DNA from: a virus
Length of the DNA: 52,466 nucleotides
Strand: one strand, 5' to 3'
Virus record (IMG/VR): IMGVR_UViG_3300028025_004744
Location: 1-52,466 of that record
Part shown: in pieces, positions 50,990 through 52,466 of the stretch
Layout of the letters: every line of letters begins with the position of its first letter
How positions within the stretch are numbered: the stretch's first letter is position 1
Translations under genes and position numbers: made by a program
The notes under the pieces: generated by a model
The model's input: only the letters and a program-made list of their open reading frames with translations
Database searches by the model: none
What the model was told of the DNA's origin: nothing

Positions 50990-52466
50990 TTATTCCTCCT
51001 TATTACTGATGCCGCAATTTGTGATGCAATGACCACTGGGACAATTACTTCTTGCGCTTTCTCTCTCTGATCATCTGTCATATCCATACCCAACTCAGAA
51101 AAATTGGATAGGAGTTCTGTAACATCCACTTCAAATACTGCTCCAAGTGGGTCTTCAAGAAATGCTTCTGTTTGTACTTCTGTTGTTGCATCTGCTAATG
51201 TAAATGGCATTGGTGCATCTCCTGCATCCCCTGCTCTTTCTGCGAACTCAACAAATGCTGCTGCTACTGCAGGATCTGACTTCATTGCCTCTGCTACCTT
51301 TGCAACCTCTGCTGCAGAAATACCAAGGTCTTTTGCAACCTCTGATTTGGCTTCTTGTGTTAAAGACTTAAGTGTTTGACTTACTGCTGCTGTTTGCTCT
51401 ACAGAAAGTTTAACTAATTTATTATCCTTGCTTGTAAGGTTTGCAATAACACCAGATAAATCTTCTGCATTTCCTGTACCCTTTTGTGGGATCAATGCTG
51501 CTAACTCTGCATCCTTTATAACTGGATCAATATTTTCTGCTGGTTTAAAGTCTGGTCTTGGTAGTGGCTTTGGCTCTGGAGAAGGCTCAACAGGAGGCTC
51601 TGGAGTAGGCTCTGGCTTTGGTTCAGGGCTTGGGACAGGTGTAGGCTTAGGCTCTTCTGGCTTTGTTGGCTCAGGCTTAGGCTCCTCTTTTGGTGGCTCT
51701 GGCTTTGGTCCTGGCTGTGTAGGCTTTGGTCCTGGTTCTTCTGTAGCGGTATTGTTAGTTTGCTTTGGTTCTGGCTTATCTGTTGGTGGTGGGGAAGGCT
51801 TTGGCTTTTCTGGTTCAACAGTTGGCTTTGGAGAAGGTTCTGGTTTAGGCTGGTTTGCTGCAGAATTGGCTGCTGCTTGAGCAATTGCTCTTTGAATTTC
51901 TCTTTGTGATTGCTCATCATAGTAACGCCATGCGTCATCAATTGCACCATTTACATCATTGACTGCATTATTAAAATCATTTATGGTATTATTCTTTTCA
52001 GACAAAGCATCTGCTGTATCATTTACTGCGTTGTCATATTCAGATTCTTTATTAGTTAATGTTTGATTTAATGAATTTAGTGTTGCAGTCTCTTGGTTAT
52101 AAACATTTAATTTGTCATTATATTCTGATAAAGCATTGTTGTAGTCTTGCTGTGCTGCATTTCTTGTTGCAAGTGCTTCATTGTAAGCATCTGTTTGTGC
52201 TTGTGTTGGTCCAGATCCAGAAGAAAATGTACCAAGATTACAACTAAAGTTTTGTCCCCACACTCTTGGATTTCCAGCATAGTCGCAACCTGCACCAGTC
52301 CAACCTAAACTGCCAGATGAATTATATGGTATTCCCCATCCAAGATGATAGGAACCTGGCCCTCCACCGTTATACCACCAGATTTCTACATTAAAAGTCT
52401 TATCTGTTGTAACATCATAGGTTGGTGAATATGGGCTCCACTCTGTTCCCTGCTCTTGCCAATTAT
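50986..52466 (-). CDS. Coiled-coil/Pro-rich rod protein (5' end outside window)
   Basis: The frame stays open to the window edge (at least 493 aa); a GTG at 52263 is only internal. Visible order: a PA14/GLEYA-like beta part with NVEIWWYNGGGPGSYHLGWG; a coiled coil of about 110 aa rich in N, Q, Y and A; about 100 residues of P-x-P-K-P/E repeats; a helical domain with SAAEVAKVAEAMKSDPAVAA; and a hydrophobic end (IVPVVIASQIAASVI) then RRNK. The layout suits a membrane-anchored or wall-crossing fibre with a ligand-binding tip. The downstream holin-like genes share its message. Confidence 0.72.
   Translation of the reverse strand, partial: NWQEQGTEWSPYSPTYDVTTDKTFNVEIWWYNGGGPGSYHLGWGIPYNSSGSLGWTGAGCDYAGNPRVWGQNFSCNLGTFSSGSGPTQAQTDAYNEALATRNAAQQDYNNALSEYNDKLNVYNQETATLNSLNQTLTNKESEYDNAVNDTADALSEKNNTINDFNNAVNDVNGAIDDAWRYYDEQSQREIQRAIAQAAANSAANQPKPEPSPKPTVEPEKPKPSPPPTDKPEPKQTNNTATEEPGPKPTQPGPKPEPPKEEPKPEPTKPEEPKPTPVPSPEPKPEPTPEPPVEPSPEPKPLPRPDFKPAENIDPVIKDAELAALIPQKGTGNAEDLSGVIANLTSKDNKLVKLSVEQTAAVSQTLKSLTQEAKSEVAKDLGISAAEVAKVAEAMKSDPAVAAAFVEFAERAGDAGDAPMPFTLADATTEVQTEAFLEDPLGAVFEVDVTELLSNFSELGMDMTDDQREKAQEVIVPVVIASQIAASVIRRNK

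Noticed and set aside
51428-51880. Gly/Ser-rich plus-strand ORF opposite the PxPKP region
   Set aside because: An antisense reading of proline-rich codons always gives Gly/Ser; no start signals.
1-52466. Integrase, attachment sites or prophage control genes
   Set aside because: I found no tyrosine or serine integrase motif, no repressor-like helix-turn-helix pair and no duplicated attachment core, so lysogeny is not supported from this window.

Overview
This window looks like part of a large tailed-phage genome whose host is an actinobacterium. It is AT-rich and densely coded, with many genes joined by ATGA or TAATG overlaps. The host inference rests on a WhiB-like Fe-S regulator (43134-43418), a DUF7455-type protein (46703-46945), an HslV/proteasome-like Ntn hydrolase (49659-50183), operators matching the actinobacterial Crp/GlxR consensus, and about 16 genes whose start codon lies 5-7 nt after a -10 box, which is the leaderless architecture common in Actinobacteria. 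A freshwater, low-GC actinobacterial host is a reasonable guess but not proven. I see no integrase, terminase, portal, capsid or polymerase gene, so both ends of the genome lie outside the window.

Layout. Positions 1-17287 are mostly minus strand and encode virion appendages: a 1131-aa fibre with an S74 self-cleaving chaperone, a 708-aa repeat fibre, small beta-rich proteins, a collagen-like protein, a Thr/Ala-repeat protein and a DUF2746-like membrane protein. Inserted in this block are a lysozyme-like gene and a glycosyltransferase on the plus strand, and a four-gene minus-strand operon (zinc ribbon, radical SAM, glycosyltransferase, epimerase). Positions 17446-34792 are mostly plus strand and hold about 50 small early-type genes: zinc ribbons, single-helix peptides, Gp88-like, DUF932, Api92-like, HNH and endonuclease VII, GIY-YIG and a HAD phosphatase. 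A short minus-strand cluster lies at 17914-18661. Four tRNA genes at 34770-35072 precede a seven-gene surface-sugar cluster (35102-40814). Positions 40863-52466 are minus strand again: a second GlcNAc-type transferase, WhiB, thioredoxin, nuclease, CHAP endolysin, Hsp20, two tRNAs, a secreted subtilase, the Ntn hydrolase, three small membrane proteins and a large coiled-coil/Pro-rich protein cut by the window edge.

The most unusual structure is regulatory. Between 18.7 and 26.2 kb the operons are separated by a recurring intergenic cassette. Its parts are a terminator ending in TTTTCGA, a CGGGCGTGTC word, consensus DnaA boxes, TGTGA-N6-TCACA palindromes, and promoters in which TTGTCA sits a constant 11 nt from an often extended -10 box. 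Five operon ends in the same region carry one conserved hairpin (CCTGAGCATG...TAAAACTGCTC). A 776-nt non-coding tract at 30.08-30.85 kb is full of short repeats and DnaA boxes and contains a perfect TTGACA-N17-TATAAT promoter. It is the best candidate for an origin or a regulatory RNA locus.

Taken together, the genes suggest a virus that uses host sigma, Crp-family and DnaA signals to time many small takeover genes. It supplements host tRNAs and invests heavily in glycan and protein modification of its adhesins or of the host surface. It carries its own lysis set (SLT-type and CHAP enzymes plus candidate holins). All functions are read from sequence motifs by eye; no database search was possible.
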